Origin: Cyanobacterium aponinum PCC 10605
Lineage (GTDB): Bacteria > Cyanobacteriota > Cyanobacteriia > Cyanobacteriales > Cyanobacteriaceae
NCBI RefSeq assembly: GCF_000317675.1
Contig: NC_019776.1
Span: 1,364,001-1,428,000, forward strand
Reading direction: 5' to 3'
Length of the DNA stretch: 64,000 bases
Each line of letters begins with the position of its first letter. The first letter of the stretch is position 1. The translations under genes and the position numbers were made by a program. Shown here piece by piece: positions 38,953-47,728 of the stretch. Under the pieces are notes generated by a model. That model was not told the DNA's origin. It did not search any database and saw nothing but the letters and a program-made list of their open reading frames with translations.

Positions 38953-39040
38953 GGGGATAATTGTGCAATATTTTATGTTAGGATAAACACCTCAATACTA
39001 TGTATTAAAACAGTTATTTTATCGTATTTTTTCTGTCATC

Positions 39041-39397
39041 ATGGCAAATTATAAAGATCAATTTATTTGGCAAAAAGCTAAAAACTTAGCCGTTATTGTC
39101 TATAAATTAACTAATAATTATCCTAAAAAAGAATTATATGGATTAGTTTCTCAAATGAATCGTTGTGCCATCTCTATCCCAAGTAATATAGCAGAAGGTT
39201 ACGGAAGAAAATCCACTAAAGAATATCTCCAATTTTTGCATATAGCATTAGGTTCTTCCAGAGAATTAGAAACTCAATTAATTATTAGTAAAGAAGTAAA
39301 AATAATTGAAAATATTGAATGGATAGATTTAACAATAGATAAAGTAAATGAGGTACAAGCGTTACTTGTTTCCACAATCAATACATTAGATAAATAA
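39041..39397 (+). CDS. Four-helix bundle protein (S23/23S rRNA IVS-type)
   Basis: A 118-residue protein with the pattern of the S23 ribosomal/four-helix bundle family: FIWQKAKNLAVIVYKLTNNYPK, then ELYGLVSQMNRCAISIPSNIAEGYGRKS and FLHIALGSSRELETQL. These proteins form pentamers and their role is unclear; many copies are chromosomal and separate from rRNA insertions. The gene is monocistronic. Confidence 0.93.
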   Translation: MANYKDQFIWQKAKNLAVIVYKLTNNYPKKELYGLVSQMNRCAISIPSNIAEGYGRKSTKEYLQFLHIALGSSRELETQLIISKEVKIIENIEWIDLTIDKVNEVQALLVSTINTLDK

Positions 39398-39465
39398 CCT
39401 TTGCCCATTTTACTTTGACCTTAAAATCATTCCCATATCTTATCTCACCATTCCATTATAACTAT

Positions 39466-40677
39466 TTAATGGATTTGCAAAAGTGCGATCGCATCTTCTA
39501 GGCAAACAGGAGGAGAGAATAAATATCCTTGTCCGAAATTACAACCCAAATTAAGCAAAATATCTAATTGTTTTTCATTTTCAATACCTTCAGCAACAGT
39601 CGTCATATTTAAACCGTGAGATAAATCAATTAAAGCACGACAAATTGTTTGATCTTTACAATTACTATCTAAGTTTTGTACAAAACATTTATCGATTTTT
39701 ACTGTATCAAATTGGAAGTTTTTAAGATAGGCTAAATTGGCATAACCAGTACCAAAATCATCTATAACTAAAGGTAAACCAAAATCTCGACAAAATTCTA
39801 CTAAAAAAAGTGCGTCTTCTCCTTCAAATAAACTTCTCTCTAAAATCTCCAGTTTAATTTGACTAGGCTTGACCATTGATTGGTTAATTTTTTCTTTTAA
39901 AACTGGGAGGAAATTGCCATCAGAAATTTGTTTTTCAGCTACATTAATACTTAGGAAAATATCTTTACCTGTTATAGTTTTTATCTTTTTAATTGTGTCT
40001 AATGCCTGATCTAAAATCCATTCTCCAATGGGAATAATTAGAGAAGTTGATTCGGCTAAAGGAATAAAAATATCTGGAGCAATATGACCTCTCTTGTGAC
40101 AAAACCAGCGTAATAATACTTCAAACCCTGCAATTTGATTATTTTTTAAATTAATAATTGGTTGATAAAATAAAGTTAATTCCCCTCTTTTAAAACCATT
40201 GCGTAAATCACTTTCTAAACGTATTAAATCAATTGCTTGACGTATTTTTGATTGGTATTCTTGTTTTTTTTGTTCTATATCTTCTGTTGAAATATCTATT
40301 TTACTATTTCTTAATCTTCCCGTTTCTAAACGAAAATACTTCATTACCACAATTAATAATAACTTTAAAATGGGGTCAGCATCATCAATTCTACTTCTTA
40401 CCTGTTCACCCGTTACAACCGTTAAAACTACATCAGTTTTTGCATAAGCAGAAGCAGAGCGAGGGCTTCCATCAACTAATGCTAATTCTCCAAACATTTC
40501 ACCTTCTTTCAAAGTATTTAAAACTGTAGGACAATCATTAACCACCGTGGTAATCTCTACTAAACCTTTTTCGATAATGTAAGCAATATTACCTTTATCT
40601 CCTTCTCGAAAAATACATTCCCCCGCCAGAAATCGGCGATTTTGTAATTTCTGTTCTGTATTACTATGGAGATTCAT
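39466..40677 (-). CDS. Cyclic nucleotide-binding domain plus EAL phosphodiesterase
   Basis: A 403-residue cytoplasmic protein that probably hydrolyses c-di-GMP under control of a cyclic nucleotide. An N-terminal cNMP domain (about residues 12-115) has an intact phosphate-binding cassette (FGELALVDGSPRSASA). The EAL domain (about 155-400) retains EVLLRW (E of EAL), ILERSL, IDDFGTGYANL, the KID lysine and EGIE. All residues expected for metal binding and catalysis seem present. The stand-alone EAL suggests an active phosphodiesterase. It is monocistronic. Confidence 0.93.
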   Translation of the reverse strand: MNLHSNTEQKLQNRRFLAGECIFREGDKGNIAYIIEKGLVEITTVVNDCPTVLNTLKEGEMFGELALVDGSPRSASAYAKTDVVLTVVTGEQVRSRIDDADPILKLLLIVVMKYFRLETGRLRNSKIDISTEDIEQKKQEYQSKIRQAIDLIRLESDLRNGFKRGELTLFYQPIINLKNNQIAGFEVLLRWFCHKRGHIAPDIFIPLAESTSLIIPIGEWILDQALDTIKKIKTITGKDIFLSINVAEKQISDGNFLPVLKEKINQSMVKPSQIKLEILERSLFEGEDALFLVEFCRDFGLPLVIDDFGTGYANLAYLKNFQFDTVKIDKCFVQNLDSNCKDQTICRALIDLSHGLNMTTVAEGIENEKQLDILLNLGCNFGQGYLFSPPVCLEDAIALLQIH

Positions 40678-40733
40678 TGTTAATAGTTAATAGATTATTT
40701 TTTGTTCTTTTTTAATTTAACATTGATTTTGTA

Positions 40734-41618
40734 TCAAGATAAATTTTTTAGGTTTTGAAAATAAAATTTACCCACTATAAATACAAATAGTAAATAAATA
40801 GCTAGAGGGATAATATATACTATATCGTGATAACCAAAAACTATTTTCATCAAAATAAAGGGAAATTTATCTTCTGGTAAAATTTCATGGCTAGACCATA
40901 ATATTGAACCCAATAAACAAGAATTTTGCTCGAATAAACACCAATTTGCTGTAGTGTCTAATTCATTGATAAATAAAAGACTTTCATCTAAGTTATATAA
41001 ACTATCAATGATTAATCCTCCTGTAACCAAAATTAAAAATATTCCTGCAATTCTAAAAAAGACATGATTAGTTAATCTAGTTTGTAAATAAACAAAAGCA
41101 AGGGTCATCAAGACTGTTAAAAGTAGAGATGCTATTACTGCCAAATTAACGTAAGTAGAATTATTCTCAGGCATAACATTTAAAAGCAAAAAAATATTTA
41201 TTCCTTTGATTAAAACTAAAAATAAAGCCAAAGAAAAAATAGTTAATCGTAAATTTTTTCCCATTAAAAGCTCATTTGTGCTACCTAAATTTTGCCAAAA
41301 ATTTGCCTGTTGAGAAAACCACAAGATAAACCAAATAAGTAAAGAAATAGCGATAAAGACAAAAATATTAAGAATCAAGGGAGTGAAAATCCAAGCATTA
41401 TTACTGGTTGAATCAATATTATTAATTCCTTGAGAAATGACTGAGCCAACCAAAATAGAAGCAACTATCCCCCCAGAAATTCCCAAATAAATTTGACGAA
41501 AATATCCTGAATGTTCTATTCTCTGAAAACACGCAAAAATAATGGCTAAAAGTAAAGAGATAGGAAAAATATTTCTCAGAATAATCACAAAAACAGGTAA
41601 AAAAATATTCCAATACAT
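40734..41618 (-). CDS. FTR1-like membrane protein, degenerate iron-permease relative
   Basis: A 294-residue protein with about seven membrane helices. The overall pattern matches FTR1 family permeases: an N-terminal helix pair followed by a GYFRQIYLGISGGIVASILVG segment, and a C-terminal LPEDKFPFILMKIVFGYHD block like the FTR1 FGYR tail. However, the expected REGLE motif in the first helix reads RNIFPI, and I see no second REGxE in helix four. It may not transport Fe3+ and may be a repurposed sensor or transporter. No multicopper oxidase or periplasmic EfeO-like gene is adjacent. Confidence 0.7.
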   Translation of the reverse strand: MYWNIFLPVFVIILRNIFPISLLLAIIFACFQRIEHSGYFRQIYLGISGGIVASILVGSVISQGINNIDSTSNNAWIFTPLILNIFVFIAISLLIWFILWFSQQANFWQNLGSTNELLMGKNLRLTIFSLALFLVLIKGINIFLLLNVMPENNSTYVNLAVIASLLLTVLMTLAFVYLQTRLTNHVFFRIAGIFLILVTGGLIIDSLYNLDESLLFINELDTTANWCLFEQNSCLLGSILWSSHEILPEDKFPFILMKIVFGYHDIVYIIPLAIYLLFVFIVGKFYFQNLKNLS

Positions 41619-41623
41619 AATAT

Positions 41624-41818
41624 AACCCTAGTTCTATTTAAGAATATTGAATAAAGGTAGGTGTCAGGTTTCAGGTGGCAGGTTTCAGGTGTCAGGGTGA
41701 TGAGGGGAGAGGGTGAAGTAGGGGCGAATGGCCATTCGCCCCTACAGGGTTTCAGGTTTTAGAAGAAAGTAATGAGTAACGAGTAATTATCAACTATTCA
41801 CTATTCACTATTTACCTT
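41624..41818. repeat. Composite A-B-C dispersed repeat, copy 1
   Basis: Family A (41624-41695), the near-perfect family B palindrome (41718-41745) and family C (41747-41818) occur in this order in about 195 bases. The same order recurs at 44271-44472. This copy fills the gap between the FTR1-like gene and argJ. Confidence 0.85.
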
Positions 41819-41850
41819 TGCCCTTTTTTATCTTAATTCCGAACTCAGAG

Positions 41851-43092
41851 TTAAGTAGTATATTCAGCGTTGATTTTGACATAATCGTAACTGAGATCAC
41901 AACCCCATGCTTTACCGCTACTGCTACCATCACCCACGGAAACGGAAATTAAGACGGTATCATTCTTTAGGTATTCCCCTGCGGCCGCTTGTTTGAGATA
42001 ATTACTAGCAGAAGTGCGATCGAAGTTTAAAGGTTGTCCTTTTTCCATTAAGAGAAAATCCCCTAATTTAATCATTAAATCTTCTTGCTTAAATGGTACA
42101 CCTGCTCTACCTGCGGCGGCGGCGATTCTTCCCCAATTGGGGTCTCGTCCAAAAATAGCCGATTTGACAAGGGATGAACCAACAATGGTTTTAGCAATTT
42201 GACGGGCAGATGCTTCGGTAGATGCCCCTGTTACTTCTACTTCTATCAAACAAGTTGCTCCTTCTCCATCTCGTGCGATCGCTTTTGCTAAATACTGACA
42301 TACTTCAGTGAGCATGGCTTCTAGTTTTTGTCCATTTTCATCGAGACTGGTAATGGCAGGGGTGCGAGATTGACCATTGGCTAGGGCGATTAAACTATCA
42401 TTAGTGCTAGTGTCACCATCAACGGTAATTTGATTAAAACTTTTATCCGCCGCCCGTTTTAACATCTGTTGCCATAACTGGGTAGAAACTAACCCATCAC
42501 AGGTAATAAATCCTAACATCGTTGCCATATTAGGATGAATCATTCCTGAACCTTTGGCAATACCTCCAATGCGCACAGGGCGCCCATCTATCATCGTTTC
42601 TAAGGCAATGGATTTGGTTACTAAATCGGTGGTAACAATGGCTTTAGCGGTGGCTTCTCCTCCATCTTCAGATAATTCACTAACTAATTGAGGAATGGCG
42701 TTTAACATAGCATCCATTTTGATTCTTTGCCCAATTACCCCCGTAGAAGCGAGTAAGATACTATTAGCATCTATATTTAATTCCTTAGCTAAAGCCGAGG
42801 CACTATCTAAAGCATCTTGCCAACCTTGTTCTCCTGTAGCCGCATTTGCTTGTCCTGCATTACACAAAATTGCTCTGGCACTAGCTTTGTCTTGAAGTCT
42901 TTGGCGACAATAGTCCACACAAGCCGCTCTTACTTCTGAAGTCGTGAATACTCCTGATGCGATCGCCTCTGTTTCTGACCAAATCAATGCTAAATCAGGG
43001 GCATTAGAGGGTTTTAACCCTGCGGTAATTCCAGAAGATTTGAACCCTTTAGGAGCGGTTATACCCCCTTCAATCACTTTCCAATCTGCCAT
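41851..43092 (-). CDS. argJ: Bifunctional ornithine acetyltransferase/N-acetylglutamate synthase
   Basis: Recycles the acetyl group in arginine biosynthesis. It is an Ntn-type hydrolase that self-cleaves at the [14 protein letters not shown] motif, where the Thr becomes the nucleophile of the beta chain. The 413-residue length is typical. [15 protein letters not shown] near the C-terminus is also characteristic. The start gives [17 protein letters not shown]. Repeat composite A-B-C lies downstream; argF is elsewhere in the window. Confidence 0.97.
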   Translation of the reverse strand: MADWKVIEGGITAPKGFKSSGITAGLKPSNAPDLALIWSETEAIASGVFTTSEVRAACVDYCRQRLQDKASARAILCNAGQANAATGEQGWQDALDSASALAKELNIDANSILLASTGVIGQRIKMDAMLNAIPQLVSELSEDGGEATAKAIVTTDLVTKSIALETMIDGRPVRIGGIAKGSGMIHPNMATMLGFITCDGLVSTQLWQQMLKRAADKSFNQITVDGDTSTNDSLIALANGQSRTPAITSLDENGQKLEAMLTEVCQYLAKAIARDGEGATCLIEVEVTGASTEASARQIAKTIVGSSLVKSAIFGRDPNWGRIAAAAGRAGVPFKQEDLMIKLGDFLLMEKGQPLNFDRTSASNYLKQAAAGEYLKNDTVLISVSVGDGSSSGKAWGCDLSYDYVKINAEYTT

Positions 43093-43229
43093 AAGTTAAT
43101 TGTTATCGTTGATTATTGAGAATTTTAGATAATTCTACATCGTTTTTTCTAATAATTAATTTTTTACAAATGATTTAGGAGTGCTATCTTAAAGGATTAA
43201 ACTCTGATTAAAATTAGGAGAATACACTG

Positions 43230-43478
43230 ATGAAAACTCAAGATAAATTAACCGCATTAGAAGATTATTTGAACTTAAATTATCTCATTACTTTTCATCC
43301 CGAAAATGAAGGAGGATATACTGTTATGATTCAAGATTTAGAAGGATGTATTTCTGAGGGAGAGACTGTAGAAGAAGCGATGAAAAATATATTATCTGCT
43401 AAACAACCATGGTTAGAAACTGCATGGAAACATGGTGATTTTATCCCTTTGCCTTCTCATTTTATTCTTGATAATTAG
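43230..43478 (+). CDS. HicB-like protein without a HicA partner
   Basis: An 82-residue protein with a HicB-type RNase H-like partial fold: LITFHPENEGGYTVMIQDLEGCISEGETVEEAM. HicB proteins neutralise HicA ribonucleases, but no hicA is found on either side. It lacks the extended C-terminal DNA-binding domain. It may be an orphan antitoxin or a small regulatory protein. A short gap of 40 bp separates it from the downstream matrixin gene. Confidence 0.85.
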   Translation: MKTQDKLTALEDYLNLNYLITFHPENEGGYTVMIQDLEGCISEGETVEEAMKNILSAKQPWLETAWKHGDFIPLPSHFILDN

Positions 43479-43518
43479 ACTTACTTAATTTAATGAGAAC
43501 CGAAATCTAAAAACTAAA

Positions 43519-44307
43519 ATGCTTTCTCCAACAATTCGTTTTTTGACTAAAGTTATTTTTCCCTTATTTTTGATTACCTTTATCGGATTTATCTTTGCTA
43601 TACCTAGCATTAGTCAGGAAGCAGAATCATCTTTACCCCCTTTTAAAACTTATCCTTTGCCGCAAACTTTACAAAATTGGCACTCAGACAACCAAGAAAA
43701 CTATTTTTCCCAACTGGATACTCACCCGGCAGGAGCTTTGATTTGGACTGATTTTCCCGTCAAAGTTTACATTCAATCTCCTGCCGAAGATGATTTATCA
43801 CCTTCGGCCTTGCAATCATTTCAACAGTGGCAAAAAGCGGTAAAAGATGCGATCGCACCTTGGCAAGAATATATAGAAATAAGGCAGATAGACAATGCAG
43901 ACATTGCCGACATAGTTATAACTCGTCAACCTCCTGCCATTAAAGCCGAAATCAACCCCGAAACAGGATTATATGATTTACCCCGTAATCGAGCGGCCAC
44001 AACAAGCGTTAGGTTTTATCTAACAGAGGATAATCCTCCCTTATTAAAACACAAAATGGCGATCGCAGTTAATCCGAATCAAATTTTTGAGTATTTAGTC
44101 AGTAATATTAGTCACGAAATGGGACACGCCCTAGGTATTTGGGGACATAGTGACAATCCACAGGATATAATGTATTATGCTCATACCAGAGAAATCCCCC
44201 AAATTTCACCCAGAGATATAAACACCCTTAAAAAAGTTTACCAACAACCAACCCGTTTAGGGAATTATTTAACCTCAGTTCGGTTTAAGAATATCGGAAA
44301 AGGTTAG
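43519..44307 (+). CDS. Matrixin-type zinc metalloprotease (secreted)
   Basis: A 262-residue extracytoplasmic metzincin. An N-terminal hydrophobic segment (about residues 9-29) acts as signal or anchor. The zinc motif HEMGHALGIWGHS is the full HExxHxxGxxGH pattern, and the Met-turn is probably DIMYY. The last eleven residues (TSVRFKNIGKG) are encoded by the dispersed repeat family A that begins at 44271, so the original C-terminus was probably changed by repeat insertion. No function in the cyanobacterial host is known. Confidence 0.9.
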   Translation: MLSPTIRFLTKVIFPLFLITFIGFIFAIPSISQEAESSLPPFKTYPLPQTLQNWHSDNQENYFSQLDTHPAGALIWTDFPVKVYIQSPAEDDLSPSALQSFQQWQKAVKDAIAPWQEYIEIRQIDNADIADIVITRQPPAIKAEINPETGLYDLPRNRAATTSVRFYLTEDNPPLLKHKMAIAVNPNQIFEYLVSNISHEMGHALGIWGHSDNPQDIMYYAHTREIPQISPRDINTLKKVYQQPTRLGNYLTSVRFKNIGKG

Positions 44308-44472
44308 GTGTCAGGTTGCAGGTGTTAGGGTGTTGGGGAGATGAGATGATGAGGTGATGAGGTGATGAGGGAGAAGTAGGGGCGAATGGCCATTCGCCCG
44401 TACAGGGTTTCAGGTTTCAGGTTTTAGAAGAAAGCAATGAGTAACGAGTAATTATCAACTATTCACCCCAAC
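44271..44472. repeat. Composite A-B-C dispersed repeat, copy 2
   Basis: Family A (44271-44326), family B (44376-44403, GTAGGGGCGAATGGCCATTC core) and family C (44404-44472) occur in the order seen at 41624-41818. The left end overlaps the 3' end of the matrixin gene, whose stop codon lies within the repeat. Confidence 0.88.
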
Positions 44473-44490
44473 ACTATTCACCTTTGCTCC

Positions 44491-44847
44491 TTATTTTGAG
44501 CGAGTAATATCAATAGTAATTGAACCTTCAAAGTCGGGAATAGGGGGATTTGGCTTAGATAGTTTTACCCTAACTTGATTTACCTTCTCCATCTCCAATA
44601 AATCTTGAGCAATAACCTCGGCTAATTTTTCTACCAACGCAAACTTAGCGGTTTTGATAATATGCTTAACAATAGTGATGGCTTGACGATAATCTAATGT
44701 ATCTTTTATGTCATCGCTTTTTGCAGAAGGTTGTAAATCCACCCATAGAGTTAAATCTACCTCAAACCATTGTCCTAAACTTCTTTCTTCGGGAAATAAC
44801 CCTGTATAACCATAACTGCGAATACCTTTAACTTCGATCGCATCCAT
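44491..44847 (-). CDS. folB: Dihydroneopterin aldolase
   Basis: Cleaves 7,8-dihydroneopterin in folate biosynthesis. The 118 residues show the family opening IEVKGIRSYGYTGLFPEERSLGQ, the conserved Glu in the same block, and the Lys in FALVEKLAEVIA. The C-terminal VRVKLSKPNPPIPDF motif is also typical. Other folate genes are not adjacent. Confidence 0.96.
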   Translation of the reverse strand: MDAIEVKGIRSYGYTGLFPEERSLGQWFEVDLTLWVDLQPSAKSDDIKDTLDYRQAITIVKHIIKTAKFALVEKLAEVIAQDLLEMEKVNQVRVKLSKPNPPIPDFEGSITIDITRSK

Positions 44848-44916
44848 ACTTTATCTAAATCATAAAAAATGTGTCCTATTATACTTTAGCACCGAAAATC
44901 ACCTAATTTATCTTAA

Positions 44917-45462
44917 TCAAGAGGTTAAATCAAAAGATGGTATTAAAACTAATAAATCAGTGATCCCAAGCTCAAGATTTAGTTGTGATAATAAAGTACT
45001 AACTTGTCCTCGATGATGGGTTTGATGATTGAAAAAATGTAGAATAATATAAGAAAATTTTTTATTAAAATGTTCTCCTTTCATATTATTGAAACTGAAA
45101 CTATTTTCTAAGTCTTCCTCTGTAATTTCTAAAATAAAGTCCTTGATTATTTGATCAATTTTCTCCCGCTCTAACGTTAAATCCTCAATGCGATCGTATA
45201 TTATTTGATTTAGGGAATGAGGTTTTTTAATACTTCTGATATAGTCAAGACTAGAATAATTTTTAGGATGGTCGGAAAATCTTTTTAGCCAAATAATATC
45301 AGCTACTAAAATATGATTTAAAGTGCCAATAATAGAAAGAAAAAAAGCTCCTAAATTTTGATGTAGTTTTTCATGAGGTATTTGCTTACATATGCTGTAA
45401 ATTTTTTCATTCATCCAACTGTTATATTCAGCCATTAATAAATAGTTTTGTTTTTGATTCAT
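44917..45462 (-). CDS. DinB/YfiT-like four-helix metal protein
   Basis: A 181-residue DinB-superfamily protein. The three His ligands fit LNHILVADIIW and FFNHQTHHRGQ. The N-terminus MAEYNSWMNEKIY (after MNQKQNYLL) is a common DinB opening. DinB proteins of this superfamily are mostly metal-dependent hydrolases or thiol transferases with unknown substrates. It is flanked by folB and the methyltransferase but shows no functional link to them. Confidence 0.92.
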   Translation of the reverse strand: MNQKQNYLLMAEYNSWMNEKIYSICKQIPHEKLHQNLGAFFLSIIGTLNHILVADIIWLKRFSDHPKNYSSLDYIRSIKKPHSLNQIIYDRIEDLTLEREKIDQIIKDFILEITEEDLENSFSFNNMKGEHFNKKFSYIILHFFNHQTHHRGQVSTLLSQLNLELGITDLLVLIPSFDLTS

Positions 45463-45498
45463 GATAATTATTTATATTTGAATATCTAAGATATAATT

Positions 45499-46704
45499 TT
45501 AATTTGATTTATTATAAACCATCATATTCACTTTTTGTAATTCTTCTTTAATCAATAACTCAGAAGATTTAATAACAATGATTTTTTCATCTTCTAAAGG
45601 AAATAACTGATGATAGTTATTAGTTTGAATTACTATTTTTAAATCACTTTTTTTTGCTTGTTCCGAATTATTAATAGATGCGATCGCATTCTCTAAAGTT
45701 TCATCTTTTTTTTGTATTCTAACTGGGATAGGTTTTTCATTAAATTGTCTCTTCAAAAAACCATCAATTCCATTATTTCTTTGTACAGGAATCGCATTAA
45801 TACTTTTTAATAAAAATAATTCGTCTTCTGATTTTTCTATATAACTTGTTTTTCCTTTTTCCAAAAGTTTAGAATTAGTTATAATCATCTCATTTAATCT
45901 TTTTTGAGTAAGTGCGATCGCATCTTCTGATATATCAATGCCAATAAAATTACGATGCAAAGATTTAGCGGCGACACAAGTTGTGCCACTACCACAAAAA
46001 GCATCTAAAACTAAATCACCTTCATCAGTAGAAATATTAATAATTTGTTGTAAAAGTAAAACAGGTTTTTGCGTGGGATAACCAACTCTTTCTTTTGCTT
46101 TTGGATTTAAAAAGGGTATTTCCCAAACATCCGATAAAGGAACACCTTTTTTCTCTTGAGCTAAAATTATATTACCATTTTTATCCTTTTTATAAACAGA
46201 TTTACCATAATCATTTTTTTCTCTTAATTGCCATATTTGATCAACATTTGTTGTGGGAGAATAATCAGTATAAATAGTGTTAAATTTGAAATCATATGTT
46301 TTAGAATAAAAATAAATAGTTTGATGAGAATTAAGTAAACCTTTTTTAGAATTTGACCATCTTTTATAAGACCAAATAATTTCACTTCTAAAATTTTCAG
46401 GCAAAAATATTTGATCTAATAAAACTCTTAAATGATGAGAAGCAGATTTATCACAATGCAAAAAAATATTACCAGTTTTTTTTAAAATTCTTTTACATTC
46501 AATTAAACATTTTTTCATCATAAATAAATAATCATTTAGACTATGCCAAATATCATAAAATTGATAATTTATCCTATTATCACGGGTTGTCAAAGAATGT
46601 TTTTTCTGTGTAAAAAATGGTGGATCTAAATAAATTAAATCTACTATTTCTGAGTCAATATTTTTCAATTCTTCAAGACAATTTCCTTTAATTATTTTTT
46701 CCAT
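45499..46704 (-). CDS. DNA methyltransferase (N4/N6 beta class) with Mrr-like C-terminal region
   Basis: A 401-residue DNA amino-methyltransferase. Motif IV DPPF is near residue 27, before motif I FCGSGTT near 235, the order of the beta class. A C-terminal segment of about 100 residues (RNNGIDGFLKRQ then IPVRIQKKDETLE, about 310-333) resembles the D-x(n)-QxK core of Mrr-like nucleases, so the protein may be a fused restriction-modification enzyme or may carry a regulatory domain. Two small genes of unknown function lie immediately upstream (3 bp) and likely belong to the same operon. Confidence 0.88.
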   Translation of the reverse strand: MEKIIKGNCLEELKNIDSEIVDLIYLDPPFFTQKKHSLTTRDNRINYQFYDIWHSLNDYLFMMKKCLIECKRILKKTGNIFLHCDKSASHHLRVLLDQIFLPENFRSEIIWSYKRWSNSKKGLLNSHQTIYFYSKTYDFKFNTIYTDYSPTTNVDQIWQLREKNDYGKSVYKKDKNGNIILAQEKKGVPLSDVWEIPFLNPKAKERVGYPTQKPVLLLQQIINISTDEGDLVLDAFCGSGTTCVAAKSLHRNFIGIDISEDAIALTQKRLNEMIITNSKLLEKGKTSYIEKSEDELFLLKSINAIPVQRNNGIDGFLKRQFNEKPIPVRIQKKDETLENAIASINNSEQAKKSDLKIVIQTNNYHQLFPLEDEKIIVIKSSELLIKEELQKVNMMVYNKSN

Positions 46705-46707
46705 AAT

Positions 46708-46896
46708 TTAACTTTTTTCTGGTGTTTTTTGATCGGCAATATCTATTAAAATCTGTTTTAAATCAAATCCTGTACGATTTCTAATAAAATTCCATGCTTG
46801 TTCTCCAGCATAATATTCGCCATTTACACCCTTGTAAACTGTTTCTAAAGTTTGTTGAATCTTGATAGCTTGTTCTCTTTGAGGATAATAAAACAT
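46708..46896 (-). CDS. Small protein in the methyltransferase operon
   Basis: A 62-residue protein I do not recognise (FYYPQREQAIKIQQTLET..RTGFDLKQILIDIAD). It starts at 46896 where the preceding 85-residue gene stops, and ends 3 bp before the methyltransferase start at 46704. The tight spacing argues that it is translated. It may be a specificity or DNA-binding accessory. Confidence 0.6.
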   Translation of the reverse strand: MFYYPQREQAIKIQQTLETVYKGVNGEYYAGEQAWNFIRNRTGFDLKQILIDIADQKTPEKS

Positions 46897-47153
46897 TACT
46901 CTAATCGGTTTATATCCACTCTTAAATCAATTTGCATTTTTAATTGATAAGCATATTCTTCCGAAATTAAACGAATTTGTGATATTAACAACTCTAATTG
47001 TTTTCCTTGTTTAATAGCATTAGTAATTTTATTAAATTTATCCTTATTAATTAATTCTAATAATTGTTTTTTTGTATTATTACTTTGTATTTTAATACCA
47101 TACTTATGACAATAGTTTTCAAGCTCTTTTTTATTTAAAGACTCTATTTTCAT
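46896..47153 (-). CDS. Small SAP-like DNA-binding protein upstream of the methyltransferase
   Basis: An 85-residue basic protein. Its N-terminal 35 residues (LNKKELENYCHKYGIKIQSN..KKQLLELI) resemble the SAP/HeH DNA-binding motif. A helical C-terminal segment follows. It overlaps the next gene by one base. The whole set of three may be a methylation module with nuclease or specificity functions, but the assignment is weak. Confidence 0.6.
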   Translation of the reverse strand: MKIESLNKKELENYCHKYGIKIQSNNTKKQLLELINKDKFNKITNAIKQGKQLELLISQIRLISEEYAYQLKMQIDLRVDINRLE

Positions 47154-47728
47154 TTATTTAAAACTAAAATTGAAGTGAAAATGAAGGTTGTAATTTGAGT
47201 TAAAATTTTACCATTTTTTGCTATTCTGACATAATTAATTCTAAAACTTTGTCTTATCAATTATTTTTCATTAAATTTAGATAAAATTGAAATACAAGAA
47301 TGTCTCTGATCAAAACATGAAACAAATATTTAATTTATATCACCTATATTCTGTGATTTTGATAATTGGACTCAAACATTTGAACCTTTACTTTATTCCA
47401 AAAGAAACTTTTATCGAGTGGAGTTGGAAGACGTATAAGAGCAAAATGTCTTTGTTTAAAAGAAATAATAGCCATTTTAATTGCCTTTCATCAAAATAGT
47501 TATCGTAATTTTAAATATTTGTCGAAAATATTAAGAATTGATTAAAAAATATTTCACAAACAAAACACTCTCGTTATCGTTTACCAGTTAACTTTTGTAC
47601 TAATCTTTCCTCTCCTTCTCCACTCATTACTTATTTTCCATCTTCCCTTTTCCCTACCCTAACCAGTAAACTTTAAGATGTACTCCTAGCTTACTTAAAA
47701 ATTAAGAAAGCCACAATTAATAATCTCG
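47154..47728. other. 575-bp gap with IS remnant
   Basis: Apart from the IS982 remnant at 47335-47540, no gene is visible. The right part (47560-47700) is unique, with CTTTTCC/CTTCTCC-rich sequence before nanE, which probably contains its promoter. The left part, next to the SAP-like gene, is AT-rich. Confidence 0.6.
47335..47540 (+). pseudogene. IS982-family transposase remnant (N-terminal part)
   Basis: In one frame the segment reads SPIFCDFDNWTQTFEPLL, like the usual IS982 IFC-D-DFC-FEP opening. After in-frame stops and a frame change it continues as ILIAFHQNSYRNFKYL, the conserved ...FHQ-YR-FK... block. The reading frame is broken in at least two places and the C-terminal DDE part is absent. 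No clear terminal inverted repeats are seen. It lies between the methyltransferase module and nanE. Confidence 0.6.

Noticed and set aside
47287-47499. Intact 70-codon plus-strand gene upstream of nanE
   Set aside because: The frame mixes non-homologous residues with IS982 remnant segments in another frame; it is better read as a pseudogene.
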